Assembly (NCBI RefSeq): GCF_900113065.1
Contig: NZ_FOOA01000005.1
Span: 124,001 to 188,000, forward strand
Source: Aureimonas phyllosphaerae
GTDB lineage: Bacteria > Pseudomonadota > Alphaproteobacteria > Rhizobiales > Rhizobiaceae
Length of the DNA stretch: 64,000 bases
Direction of reading: 5' to 3'
Position numbers and translations under genes: made by a program. The notes under the pieces are model-generated. The model was not told the DNA's origin and made no database searches. It worked only from the letters and a program-made list of their open reading frames with translations. How positions within the stretch are numbered: the stretch's first letter is position 1; each line of letters opens with the position of its first letter. Positions 44,313 through 52,842 of the stretch are shown here, in pieces.

Positions 44313-46225
44313 GGCGAGACGAGGCGCACGACCGCGTAAGGCGGCAGGCGGAGGCCTGTGCCGACGGGCTCGAGGGGCGGCATTGCGCCTCGGCTTGCCG
44401 CCTCGAAGGACGTTTCGTCCAGCCTCGACGCCGCGACCTCCGGCCCGAACCCGTCCAGCACGACGTCCTCGTCTTCGGGGCCGAGATTGGCGAGCCAGAT
44501 CTCGCGGCTGCCATCCGTGCGCAGCGCGGCAAAGCCGTCGACCCTGTCGCGCCGCGTCGATACAAGGTCCAGCCGCGCGGCGCCACTGACGGCCGCAAGA
44601 CCCTTGGCCGCGTGGAAGGCCGGCACCACGCCGCCGTCCGCCAGCAGCAGCCCGCGCGGGCCCGCAAGGCTCGCCCCGGTCCAGGCTTCGATGCCGGCGC
44701 CCTGAAGGCGTGCGGCATAGCCCATCATGAAGGCGGCGCCGAAGAGGCCGCGCGCCCGCGGATCGTCGTCCGCCATGGGGATGCGGCGCCCGTCCGGGTT
44801 CGGCATGGTGCGCGAGCCGTAGGGGTTCTGGCGCATGCCGATCGTGGTCGGCCCGAGCCGGTAGGGCTTGTCGCCGACGAAGGCGCGGGTCGAACGCGTG
44901 ATGAAGGGGATCGCCTCCAGCGTTTGCATCACCGACAGGTCGTCCGCGGCGTGGACGATCGGGTTGGTCGCATGGGTGACGAAGTCGAGCTCGCCGAGCG
45001 GCACGCGCTTGCGGTTCAGCTCGGTGAAGTAGGAGAGCATGCCGCCGCCGAGCCGCACGCCCGGAAACGCCGCGCGGGCGGCCCGGTAGACCTCGTCCAG
45101 CGGCGGACATGCCGGCCAGGCGCTGCCCGGCGGCGTCGAGCGCCGGTCGGCGGCGGGGCCGACCACGAGCGTCTGCGGGCGGAAGCCGGCGGCCCGGACA
45201 AGGTGCGCGGCCCGGTCGAGTTCGCCCGCCGTGTCGCCTCGGCCGGGCACGACGAGTTCGAGGACGGGCTCGACGTCCGGCACGAGGGCGGCGATGCGGG
45301 CGAACGCCTCCAGCGCGCCTGCGCCGTGGCCGGCGAGCGGATCGAAGTGGAACAGGAGGAAGGCCGGCGCGAGGCTCGTCAGCCTGTCCAGCCGGGCGAG
45401 GATGTCGGCCGTCTCCTCCGGTGCGATGGCGAGGCCGAAACGCGGCATCGCCTCGCCGAGCGAGGCGCCGAGCCGCACATCGACCGGGCCGCCGGTCGGC
45501 GCGGGTGACGCCGGGACGGCGTCATGCGAGGCGTCGATCGTCAGCGTCACGACCTGCCGGTTCGCGGCCCCATCCGCCATCCGATAGGGCCAGGGCCGGG
45601 CGAGGGGCCGGACATAGGTCTTGTACGAGGCGTCCGACCAGGCGCGCTGGTCCTCCATCTCGAAGGCGTCGCCGTCCAACCGGCACGTCGCGCGAAGGCC
45701 GGGCGCCGGATGATGGGCGAGGGCGCGGATGTCCTGGAACGGCTGCCATGGCTCGATCGCATCCGGAAACCGCGAGGCCTCGCGCGTGCCGTCGGTGTGC
45801 TCGACCTCGACCGGCGTTCCCGCGACGCCCTCGATCGGGTGGAGAATGCAGAAGCCGCAGCGGTTGGTCTCGAAATCGCCCCGCGGCACGGCCTCGACGG
45901 CAAATCGAAGCGTTCCGTCCGCGCGGCCTTCGATTTCGGCGGCATAGGCGAGGCGGGTGTCGCCCGGTCCCGAGACCTCCGCCCGGTAGCGGACCGTGAA
46001 ACGATCCTCGGCATCCTCGACGTCGAGATCGAGGATCGGCGGATCGTAGGTTCCCCAGTCCCGGTCACGCACGACATAGGCGATCGAGCGCAGGACCTCG
46101 ATACCGGCGAAGGACACGGCGCGCAGGTTGCCCGACACGAGGTCCGCCGTGAGCCGCCCGGCCTGAAGGCGCCGGACCGGGGCGACGGGATCGCGCGTTC
46201 CGAAGAGCTTCAGCGCGTCCGCCAT
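44300..46225 (-). CDS. apnL: D-apionate lactonase-like protein
   Basis: 641 residues, no signal peptide. It has the family segments FCILHPIEGVAGTPVEVEH, WSDASYKTYVRPLARPWPY and FVTHATNPIVHAADD. These match the large lactonases that open D-apionolactone, formed by D-apiose oxidation, to D-apionate. The start lies 2 bases after the apsD-like stop. I know no catalytic residue assignment well enough to check it. The identification depends on recognised sequence blocks and full agreement with the neighbours. Confidence 0.85.
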   Translation of the reverse strand: MADALKLFGTRDPVAPVRRLQAGRLTADLVSGNLRAVSFAGIEVLRSIAYVVRDRDWGTYDPPILDLDVEDAEDRFTVRYRAEVSGPGDTRLAYAAEIEGRADGTLRFAVEAVPRGDFETNRCGFCILHPIEGVAGTPVEVEHTDGTREASRFPDAIEPWQPFQDIRALAHHPAPGLRATCRLDGDAFEMEDQRAWSDASYKTYVRPLARPWPYRMADGAANRQVVTLTIDASHDAVPASPAPTGGPVDVRLGASLGEAMPRFGLAIAPEETADILARLDRLTSLAPAFLLFHFDPLAGHGAGALEAFARIAALVPDVEPVLELVVPGRGDTAGELDRAAHLVRAAGFRPQTLVVGPAADRRSTPPGSAWPACPPLDEVYRAARAAFPGVRLGGGMLSYFTELNRKRVPLGELDFVTHATNPIVHAADDLSVMQTLEAIPFITRSTRAFVGDKPYRLGPTTIGMRQNPYGSRTMPNPDGRRIPMADDDPRARGLFGAAFMMGYAARLQGAGIEAWTGASLAGPRGLLLADGGVVPAFHAAKGLAAVSGAARLDLVSTRRDRVDGFAALRTDGSREIWLANLGPEDEDVVLDGFGPEVAASRLDETSFEAASRGAMPPLEPVGTGLRLPPYAVVRLVSPQAP

Positions 46226-46227
46226 CG

Positions 46228-47256
46228 TCAGACCTCGGACGGGTCGAGCGTCGCGCCGCTCGCGGCGCTGCGATAGGCGGCCTCGACGAGGGCGAAGGTC
46301 TTCAGGTTGTCGCGGCCGGACGTCGCGGGCTCGGCGCCCGCGCGAAGCGTCTCGACCCAGTGGTGCTGGATCAGCGCGACGCTTTCTTGAATGTTGTGCC
46401 AGGGACGCGAGGCCCAGGGGAGAAGCGGCGGCGACACGTCTTCGTGCCGCGTGCCGTTCGGGCCGGTGACCGTCAGGCGGTAGCCCTCGTCGAGGCGGAT
46501 CGTGCCGGCGGCGCCGTCGATCTCGACCAGCGTCTGGGGGAAGCGCTCGGTCTCGAGCCTCGTGGCGTAGGAGCAGTCCACCACCGATGGAAAGCCCGCC
46601 TCGTGATCGAGGAGCATTGTCGCAACGTCCTCGCCGCGGATGCGGGGATTGACGCGGGCGGTGCGTGCGGTGATGCGGGCGACGTCGCCGAACAGGAAGC
46701 GCGCGATGTCGAGAGCGTGGATGCCGAGGTCCTCGATGATGAAGCGCTCGCCTTCCGCAAGATACGGCTGGCCCGCATAGACGTCGTAGGCCGAGCGGAA
46801 CGAGACTCGGCCGAAGAACGGTGCGCCGATCTCGCCGCTGTCGAGAACGCGCCGCACGGCCTGGATCGGCGACTGCCAGCGGAAGTTCTCGTGGATCATC
46901 AGCCGCACGCCGGCGGCCTCGCAGGCATCCACCATCGCCCGCGCGTCGTCGATCGTCGGCGCGATAGGCTTCTGGCAGATCGCCGGGATCTGCAGCGAGG
47001 CGGCGAGTTCCACCAGCGCGCGGTGGCTCGGCGCGGTGGTGGCGATGTCGACGAAGTCGGGCCGCACCTCGCGCAGCATCGTCGCGGCATCCCTGTAGCG
47101 GGCCTCGACCGCGAAGCTCTCGCCCATTTCGGCGAGCCGCGCTTCATCGCGATCGCAGATCGCGACGATGGACACGCCCGGGATGTCGTCCCAGGCGTGC
47201 ATCTGGTTGCGGGCAAAGAAGCCGCAGCCGATCAGGGCGCCGCGCAGCTCGCTCAT
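46228..47256 (-). CDS. apsD: D-apiose dehydrogenase-like protein (Gfo/Idh/MocA family)
   Basis: 342 residues. N-terminal Rossmann fold (GALIGCGFFARNQMHAW), then the cofactor/active-site segment ICQKPIAPTIDDA with the conserved EKP-type Lys, and HENFRWQSPIQAVRRVL. The C-terminal half has the oxidoreductase substrate domain (EDLGIHALDIARFLFGD). In the apiose pathway this family oxidises D-apiose to the lactone with NAD+. It is 25 bases after the ApnO-like gene and 2 bases before the ApnL-like gene. Confidence 0.87.
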   Translation of the reverse strand: MSELRGALIGCGFFARNQMHAWDDIPGVSIVAICDRDEARLAEMGESFAVEARYRDAATMLREVRPDFVDIATTAPSHRALVELAASLQIPAICQKPIAPTIDDARAMVDACEAAGVRLMIHENFRWQSPIQAVRRVLDSGEIGAPFFGRVSFRSAYDVYAGQPYLAEGERFIIEDLGIHALDIARFLFGDVARITARTARVNPRIRGEDVATMLLDHEAGFPSVVDCSYATRLETERFPQTLVEIDGAAGTIRLDEGYRLTVTGPNGTRHEDVSPPLLPWASRPWHNIQESVALIQHHWVETLRAGAEPATSGRDNLKTFALVEAAYRSAASGATLDPSEV

Positions 47257-47281
47257 GGGTTCGGCTCCGTGCGGTCTTGGG

Positions 47282-48109
47282 TCAGGTGATGCGGCGGATG
47301 GAGGCCATCAGCTCGTCCGGCTCGAAGACGCGCTTCCAGTCGTCGCGCATCAGGGCCGGCTTGCCGAACTCGATCGCCTTGTTGCAGGCGTCGGAGAAGA
47401 CGCCCGGCGTTTCCTCGAAGATCACGGCGCCCAGCACGTTCATGTGCCCGAGCAGGAAGTCGCGGGCGGCCTCCTTCGGCACGCCGCGGCGGACGACTTC
47501 GTCCATCGCCTCGCGCATGACGACGAGAAGGCTCGCCGTCACAGTCTCGGAGAGGCCCGGCTCCAGAAGCGCCATCTGCTCCACCGTGATGCGGTGCGAG
47601 CGCATGACCGGGGCCCAGATCACCTTGGCGATTTCCTCGCCGAGCGCATAGGCCTCGTCCGGCCCCTGCATCAGCGCCGAGACGATGTGCTGCTTGGCTG
47701 CGACGCCGCCGAAGAAGTCGCGCTTGGCCGCCTGTTCGGTCTCGTCGTTGAAGATCGGCGGGTGGCAGGGATGGGTGACGAAGTAGGTGAGGTCGGCACG
47801 CTCGGGCAGATGGCCGGCAAACGGCGCCGCGGCGTCGAGGATCATCACCATCGTGCCGGGTTTGAGCTTCGTCTCGATGCCGGACAGGACGCGGCCGATC
47901 AGGGTATCGGGCACCGCCAGCACCACGACCTCGGCACCGTCGAGCGCCTGGTCCTCGTCGACGCAGGTGACGCCGAGTTGGGTCCGCAGCCGCTCGCGGC
48001 CCGCGTCCAAGCGCTCGACGTGGCGCACGTCGAAGCGCGAGCCCTTGAGATTGCCGGCAAGGCGCGTGCCCATCTTTCCGCCGGCCCCGAACAGGGCAAT
48101 CGATGTCAT
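47282..48109 (-). CDS. apnO: D-apionate oxidoisomerase-like protein
   Basis: 275 residues from ATG 48109. The N-terminal Rossmann motif IALFGAGGKMGTRLAGNL and a C-terminal helical domain of the 6-phosphogluconate dehydrogenase type (MNVLGAVIFEETPGVFSDACNKAI) are clear. ApnO oxidises D-apionate and moves a hydroxymethyl group, giving 3-oxo-isoapionate, the substrate of OiaK. It is the first gene of the three-gene operon; a perfect inverted repeat lies in the 82 bases upstream. Confidence 0.85.
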   Translation of the reverse strand: MTSIALFGAGGKMGTRLAGNLKGSRFDVRHVERLDAGRERLRTQLGVTCVDEDQALDGAEVVVLAVPDTLIGRVLSGIETKLKPGTMVMILDAAAPFAGHLPERADLTYFVTHPCHPPIFNDETEQAAKRDFFGGVAAKQHIVSALMQGPDEAYALGEEIAKVIWAPVMRSHRITVEQMALLEPGLSETVTASLLVVMREAMDEVVRRGVPKEAARDFLLGHMNVLGAVIFEETPGVFSDACNKAIEFGKPALMRDDWKRVFEPDELMASIRRIT

Positions 48110-48158
48110 GGAGGAACCCCGCATGTTGGAACCCCCATGGCGTCGCATAACGCCGAGA

Positions 48159-48181
48159 ACTCGTCAACTGGTATGACGAGT
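48159..48181. promoter_or_regulatory. Inverted repeat upstream of the apnO-like gene
   Basis: ACTCGTCA (48159-48166) and TGACGAGT (48174-48181) form a perfect 8-bp inverted repeat with a 7-base spacer. A CTGGTAT half-site (48168-48174) overlaps the spacer. It could be an operator for the apiose regulator or, as it begins 10 bases past the dodecin stop, a terminator hairpin lacking a T-run. Confidence 0.45.
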
Positions 48182-48191
48182 ATCTCTGTGG

Positions 48192-48404
48192 TCAGGCATC
48201 CTCGAGCGTGAAGCCGATCTTCAAGCCGACCTGGTAATGGGCCACCCGGCCGTCCTCGACATGGCCGCGCGTCTCGGTCACCTCGAACCAGCGGATGTTG
48301 CGCACCGACTTCGCGGCGTCGGCGATGGCGTTCTCGATCGCCTTCTCGACCGATTCGGGCGACGAGCCGACGACTTCGATGATCTTGTAGGTGTGTTCCG
48401 ACAC
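48192..48404 (-). CDS. Dodecin-family flavin-binding protein
   Basis: 70 residues, the exact dodecin size, with a GTG start preceded by a GGAGG site. Pattern YKIIEVVGSSPESVEKAIENAI, the aromatic Trp39 in IRWFEV and Gln58 in HYQVGLKIGF match the flavin-stacking positions of dodecins, which assemble as dodecamers and store or buffer flavins. It lies 82 bases upstream of the apnO-like start in the same direction, but there is no metabolic reason to link them. Confidence 0.95.
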   Translation of the reverse strand: MSEHTYKIIEVVGSSPESVEKAIENAIADAAKSVRNIRWFEVTETRGHVEDGRVAHYQVGLKIGFTLEDA

Positions 48405-48490
48405 GTGGGTCCTCCGAAGGCCAAGTCGCTCGGGCAGGCGAGCGTCCCCTTCTTTCTAGGCGCGCGCGGGGCGGCGCAAAGGGCGCCGCG

Positions 48491-49135
48491 CTACTGGCTG
48501 ACCCAGAGGATGCGTGCGATCCACTCGATCTCGGCGAGCGGGAACTGGCGGTCGGGAAACTCGGGATTCACAGAGGCGAGCTCGATGGTGCGCGCCGTCT
48601 GGCGCTGGAGCACCTTCACCATGACCTCGCCGCCCTTGGTGCGCACCACCACGCGGTCGCCGCGCCGCACCGGGGCGCCGGGCTTCACCACCACGATGTC
48701 GCCGTCGCGGTAGAGCGGCATCATCGACTGCCCCGACACTTCGAGCGCATAGAGCGAATCGTCTGCCCCAGGCAGTTCGACTTCCTCCCAGCCCTGGCCG
48801 GCGGGAAAGCCCGCATCGTCGAAATAGCCGCCCGCGCCGGCTTCCGCGCTGCCCAGCAGCGGGACGGAACTTCGCGGCGGCGGAACCGGGCGGATCGATC
48901 GCAGGCTCGCCTCTGGGCCGGCGAAGAAGCTCTCCGAACTCGTGCCGGTCGCCTCCAGAACCTTGGCGATCGATTCGGTGGAGGGCCAGCGCGGACGCCC
49001 GTCCGGCGCGTTGCGCTTGGACTTGTTGAAGGTCGTCGGATCGAGGCCCGCCTTGCGCGCAAGACCCGACGGCGACATCTTCAGCCGGGCGGCGAGGCCG
49101 TCGATCGCGGCCCAGATCCTGTCGTGCGACAGCAT
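48491..49135 (-). CDS. Helix-turn-helix repressor with S24 (LexA/CI-like) C-terminal domain
   Basis: 214 residues. Short N-terminal XRE-type HTH (about 5-65: SPSGLARKAGLDPTTFNKSKR), linker, then an S24 peptidase-like domain with the Ser137 of SGQSMMPLYRDGD and Lys174 of VMVKVLQR forming the usual dyad. No clear Ala-Gly cleavage site of LexA type was found at the standard position. It looks like a phage-type C2/CI regulator domesticated in the chromosome; no phage genes are nearby. Divergent from the YihY gene. Confidence 0.88.
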   Translation of the reverse strand: MLSHDRIWAAIDGLAARLKMSPSGLARKAGLDPTTFNKSKRNAPDGRPRWPSTESIAKVLEATGTSSESFFAGPEASLRSIRPVPPPRSSVPLLGSAEAGAGGYFDDAGFPAGQGWEEVELPGADDSLYALEVSGQSMMPLYRDGDIVVVKPGAPVRRGDRVVVRTKGGEVMVKVLQRQTARTIELASVNPEFPDRQFPLAEIEWIARILWVSQ

Positions 49136-49181
49136 GCGGCAAACCTCTCGTTGCGGGAGGGGCGACCCGGTCCGGCCACCG

Positions 49182-49216
49182 TTCCAAGGAATATAGTCCT
49201 CGTCACAATCTGTCTA
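49182..49216 (-). promoter_or_regulatory. Possible promoter and operator of the S24 repressor gene
   Basis: On the minus strand TAGACA (49216-49211) and TATATT (49195-49190) resemble -35 and -10 boxes but have a short 15-base spacer. The palindrome TTCCAAGGAA (49182-49191) overlaps the -10 box, a common position for an autorepressor site. Low certainty. Confidence 0.3.
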
Positions 49217-49347
49217 GGATGCCGCTCCGCCCCTGTCGACAACTTGCGGCGCAAATCAGCGGCACGGGCGACGAGAATTCGAGGTTTTCCACCGCCTAGG
49301 TCGATCTTGGGCCGAGGCCCGCGCGTTCGATCTTTCCACCGGGAGAA

Positions 49348-49373
49348 GGAACTGTTCGCCCGAATGCGGCGTT
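49348..49373 (+). promoter_or_regulatory. EcfG-type general stress promoter upstream of the YihY gene
   Basis: GGAAC (49348-49352), 17 bases, CGTT (49370-49373): an exact match to the alphaproteobacterial EcfG consensus GGAAC-N16/17-CGTT. It lies 71 bases before the ATG at 49445. No other sigma-factor-like sequence is nearby. Confidence 0.65.
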
Positions 49374-49444
49374 TCTCCGGGTGAATCGTGGCAGGCGCCC
49401 GGCCGACTGCGGGTTCGCGTCGCTGTTACGCGGTGAAGGTTTGA

Positions 49445-50476
49445 ATGAGTTCGATCGGCTTCCGCTTCGCGCCCAATACGACGGAGGAAACGCGCCGACG
49501 CGCCAGTGAGCCGGGTCGCGGGCGCGATGCGACGGGTCCGTTCGGCATCCCGTGGGCCGGCTGGAAGGATATCATCGGCCGGCTGTACTACTCGTTCTTC
49601 GAAGACCGCGTGATGCTGATCGCGGCGGGGGCGACCTTCTATCTTCTTCTGGCGCTGTTTCCCGCCTTCGCCGTCTTCGTTTCCTTCTACGGCATCGTCG
49701 CCAACCCGACCACGATCGCCGACCACATCGCCTTCATCGGTCGCTTCCTGCCGCAGGCGGGCACCGACATCCTCACCTCGCAGCTCGAAAGCCTCGTCTC
49801 GCGTGACCCGGCTTCGCTCTCCTTGAGTTTCGTGACGGGCCTTCTGTTCTCGCTCTGGAGCGCCAACAACGGCATCAAGACGCTGTTCGAAGCGATGAAC
49901 GTCGCCTACGGCGAGCACGAGCAGCGCTCGTTCCTGAAGCTCAACGCGGTCGCCTTCTGCTTCACGATCGGCGCCTTCTTCATTGCCACCATCCTCTTCG
50001 TGTCGGTCGGCGTGGTGCCGGCCGTGATGGCGATCGTCGGTGCGCAGAGCTACACCGACGAGCTCGTCGCCGCCGCGCGCTGGCCGGTGGTGTTCGTGGT
50101 GATCGTCGGGGCGATCAGCATGATCTACCGCTACGGGCCGAGCCGCAACCGGGCGCGGTGGAGCTGGGTCTTCTTCGGCGCTCTCCTGACGGCGTCGGTC
50201 TGGCTCGCCGCCTCGATCGGCTTCTCCTGGTACCTGCGGTCCTTCGCCAACTACTCGGTGACCTACGGTTCGCTCGGCGCGGCGATCGGCTTCATGATGT
50301 GGGTTTGGATCTCGTCGATCATCTTCATCGTCGGCGCCGAGGTGAACGCCGAGATGGAACACCAGACCGCGATGGACACGACCGACGCCCCCGACAAGCC
50401 GCTCGGCGAGCGGGGCGCGCGCGTCGCCGACACGATCGGCCGCTCCCTGGCGCGGGAGAAGCGCGAGGGGGCGTGA
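49445..50476 (+). CDS. YihY/BrkB-family inner-membrane protein
   Basis: 343 residues with about six membrane helices between residues 40 and 300. Family segments seen are LIAAGATFYLLLALFPAFAV, LLFSLWSANNGIKTLFEAMN, and SLGAAIGFMMWVWISSIIFIVGAEVNAEME (each read in parts). The function of the family is not settled. The gene is preceded by an EcfG-type promoter, which suggests a role in the general stress response. A hairpin (50465-50483) includes the stop. Confidence 0.9.
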   Translation: MSSIGFRFAPNTTEETRRRASEPGRGRDATGPFGIPWAGWKDIIGRLYYSFFEDRVMLIAAGATFYLLLALFPAFAVFVSFYGIVANPTTIADHIAFIGRFLPQAGTDILTSQLESLVSRDPASLSLSFVTGLLFSLWSANNGIKTLFEAMNVAYGEHEQRSFLKLNAVAFCFTIGAFFIATILFVSVGVVPAVMAIVGAQSYTDELVAAARWPVVFVVIVGAISMIYRYGPSRNRARWSWVFFGALLTASVWLAASIGFSWYLRSFANYSVTYGSLGAAIGFMMWVWISSIIFIVGAEVNAEMEHQTAMDTTDAPDKPLGERGARVADTIGRSLAREKREGA

Positions 50477-50483
50477 CCCCCTC
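50465..50483. terminator. Stop-codon hairpin between the YihY and FadJ-like genes
   Basis: GAGGGGG (50465-50471) and CCCCCTC (50477-50483) with a 5-base loop containing the YihY stop. Only a weak T-run follows on either strand (GGTTCTCT on the +). It lies between two convergent genes, so it may serve both. Confidence 0.45.
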
Positions 50484-50498
50484 GGCGGTTCTCTGAGA

Positions 50499-52700
50499 TT
50501 ACGCCGCGGCCTTGGCCGGGGCGAAGCGCGAGTAGAAGCTCTCGCCGCGCGCGGCCATCTCCTTCAGGAGCGGCGTCGGACGGAAGCGCTCGCCATGCTT
50601 GGCGGCAAGCTTTTCGCACAGCGCCACGAAGGCCTCGACGCCCATCCCGTCGATGTAGCTCAGCGTCCCGCCGGTATAGGGCGCGAAGCCGAACCCGAGG
50701 ATCGAGCCGACATCCGCCTCGCGCGGATCGGTGACGACGCCTTCCTCGACGGTCCGGGCCGCCTCGAGAGCCATGGTCACGAGGAAGCGCTCCTTCAGCT
50801 CCTCGAAATCGACCTCATCGGCCTTCTGCTGCGGGAACTTGTCCTTCAGCCCCGGCCAGATGTGCTTCTTGGCCGGCTTGGCGGGATAGTCGTAGAAGCC
50901 CTTGCCGGCCTTGCGGCCGAGTCGGCCCTCCTCGTCCACCATCTCGTTGACGAGGGCGAAGTGGCGTGGGTCGATCGAACCTTCGCCCATGTCGCGGATC
51001 GTCGCCTTCATGATCTTCTGGGAGAGGTCGACCGCCGTCTCGTCGTTGAGCGCGAGGGGGCCCACCGGCATGCCGGCGAACTTCGCGGCGTTCTCGATCA
51101 TCACCGGCGGCACGCCCTCGACCAGCATGTCGTAGGCCTCCGTCATGTAGCGGAGCACGCAGCGATTGGCGAAGAAACCGCGCGTGTCATTGACGACGAT
51201 CGGCGTCTTCTTGATCGCGCGCACGAAGTCGAGCGCGACGGCGAGCGCCTGGTCGCCCGTCTCCTTGCCGAGGATCACCTCGGTCAGCATCATCTTGTCG
51301 ACCGGCGAGAAGAAATGGATGCCGACGAAGCGCGAGGCGTCGGGGAAGGCTTCCGCCAGGCTCGTGATCGGCAGTGTCGAGGTGTTGGAGGCGAAGATCG
51401 CCTGCGGCTTCAGAACCTCGGCCACGCGCCGCGAGACCTCGGCCTTGACGTCGCGGTCCTCGAACACGGCCTCGATCACGAGGTCGGCGTCGGCGAGCGC
51501 GGCGTAGTCGGGCGTGGCCTGGATCCGGGCGAGAAGCGCCTCCGCTTCGTCGGGCTTGGCCCGGCCCTTCTTGACGAGCCCTTCCATGAGGCTTGCCGAA
51601 TGGGCCTTGCCCTTGTCGGCGGCGGCTTGGGTCTGGTCGACCAGCACCACCTCGATGCCGGCCTTGGCCGCGACATAGGCGATGCCCGCGCCCATGAAGC
51701 CGGCGCCGATGACGCCGACCTTAGCGATCGCCTGCTCCGGCACGCGGGCCGGGCGGCGCGCGCCCTTGTTCAGCGCCTGCATCGAGACGAACAGCGAGCG
51801 GATCATCATCGCCGCTTCGGTGGTTTGCAGGACCTCGGTGAAGTAGCGCTGCTCGATCCGCAGGCCCACGTCGATCGGAACCAAGAGGCCCTCGTAGACG
51901 CATTTCACGATGGCGCGGGCGCCGGGATAGTTGTCGGCGGTTTCCTTGCGATAGAGCGAGGCGACAGCGGGCCAGACCTGCGCGCCGGCCGGCGAGTAGA
52001 CCGGGCCGGACGGCAGCTTGAAGCCCTTCTCATCCCAGGCCTTCACCGGCTTGAGGCCCGCCTTCAGCATGGCCTTGGCGGCGTCGATCAGCTGATCGTC
52101 GGGCACGATCTCGTCGATCAGCTTGATGCTCTTGGCCTTCGCGGCGGTCAGCGTCTCGCCCTTCAAGAGCATCTGGAGCGCGCTTTGCGTATCCGCGAGG
52201 CGCGGCACGCGCTGCGTGCCCCCGGCGCCGGGGAAGATGCCGACCTTCACTTCCGGCAGGCCCATCTTCGCACTCTGGGCGGCGACGCGCCCGTGGCAGG
52301 CGAGCGCCAGCTCGAAGCCGCCGCCCATGCAGGTGCCGTTGATCGCGCAGACATAGGGCTTGCCCGACGTTTCCAGCTTGCGCCAGATCCGGCCCATCTC
52401 GCCGCAACGCTCGAAGAGTTCGGCGACGGCGCCCTGCGGGTCGCTCTTCCGCTTCGCGTCGAAGGCGGCGAACATGGCGCCGAGCATGTTGAGGTCGGCG
52501 CCGCCGGTGAAGGTGCCCGTCTTGCCGGAGGCCAGCACTACGCCCTTCACGGAAGCGTCGGCCGCGAAGGCGTCGACCAGCGTCTCGATCTCGCGCAGCA
52601 CCTCTTCGGTGAAGACGTTCATCGAGCGGTCCGGCATGTCCCAGGTGACGAGGGCCAAGCCGTCCGCGTCGGTCTCGACGGTAAAGTTGCGAAGATCCAT
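50499..52700 (-). CDS. fadJ: Multifunctional fatty-acid oxidation protein, FadJ/FadB-like (enoyl-CoA hydratase / 3-hydroxyacyl-CoA dehydrogenase)
   Basis: 733 residues. An N-terminal crotonase domain (about 1-190, GTCMGGGFELALACHGRV and GIFPGAGGTQRVPRL), then an NAD-binding domain (VIGAGFMGAGIAYVAAKAG near residue 325, FFSPVDKMMLTEVI) and two C-terminal dehydrogenase repeats (KAGKGFYDYP). It hydrates enoyl-CoA and oxidises the 3-hydroxyacyl-CoA in beta-oxidation. The thiolase and acyl-CoA dehydrogenase genes lie upstream on the same strand, but an EAL gene on the other strand separates them, so it needs its own promoter in the 142 bases shared with that gene. Confidence 0.95.
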   Translation of the reverse strand: MDLRNFTVETDADGLALVTWDMPDRSMNVFTEEVLREIETLVDAFAADASVKGVVLASGKTGTFTGGADLNMLGAMFAAFDAKRKSDPQGAVAELFERCGEMGRIWRKLETSGKPYVCAINGTCMGGGFELALACHGRVAAQSAKMGLPEVKVGIFPGAGGTQRVPRLADTQSALQMLLKGETLTAAKAKSIKLIDEIVPDDQLIDAAKAMLKAGLKPVKAWDEKGFKLPSGPVYSPAGAQVWPAVASLYRKETADNYPGARAIVKCVYEGLLVPIDVGLRIEQRYFTEVLQTTEAAMMIRSLFVSMQALNKGARRPARVPEQAIAKVGVIGAGFMGAGIAYVAAKAGIEVVLVDQTQAAADKGKAHSASLMEGLVKKGRAKPDEAEALLARIQATPDYAALADADLVIEAVFEDRDVKAEVSRRVAEVLKPQAIFASNTSTLPITSLAEAFPDASRFVGIHFFSPVDKMMLTEVILGKETGDQALAVALDFVRAIKKTPIVVNDTRGFFANRCVLRYMTEAYDMLVEGVPPVMIENAAKFAGMPVGPLALNDETAVDLSQKIMKATIRDMGEGSIDPRHFALVNEMVDEEGRLGRKAGKGFYDYPAKPAKKHIWPGLKDKFPQQKADEVDFEELKERFLVTMALEAARTVEEGVVTDPREADVGSILGFGFAPYTGGTLSYIDGMGVEAFVALCEKLAAKHGERFRPTPLLKEMAARGESFYSRFAPAKAAA

Positions 52701-52842
52701 GCGTGTCTCCCAAATCCTCGATCCGCGGCGCCAAAGGCCTGCGGAAATGTGTAGCCGGGCTCTTAGAAGCCCTTGATCTTCAGGGTTTTCAAAGACCCTC
52801 GGAGTAGAATCGGTCCATCAAAGGGGCGATGGAATCTTCATC

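Larger units (their letters stand above)
49136..49444. other. Divergent intergenic region between the S24 repressor and YihY genes
   Basis: 309 bases without an ORF of note. It contains a TTCCAAGGAA palindrome (49182-49191) close to the repressor start and a full EcfG-type promoter (49348-49373) for the YihY gene. The middle portion shows no recognised element. Confidence 0.5.
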
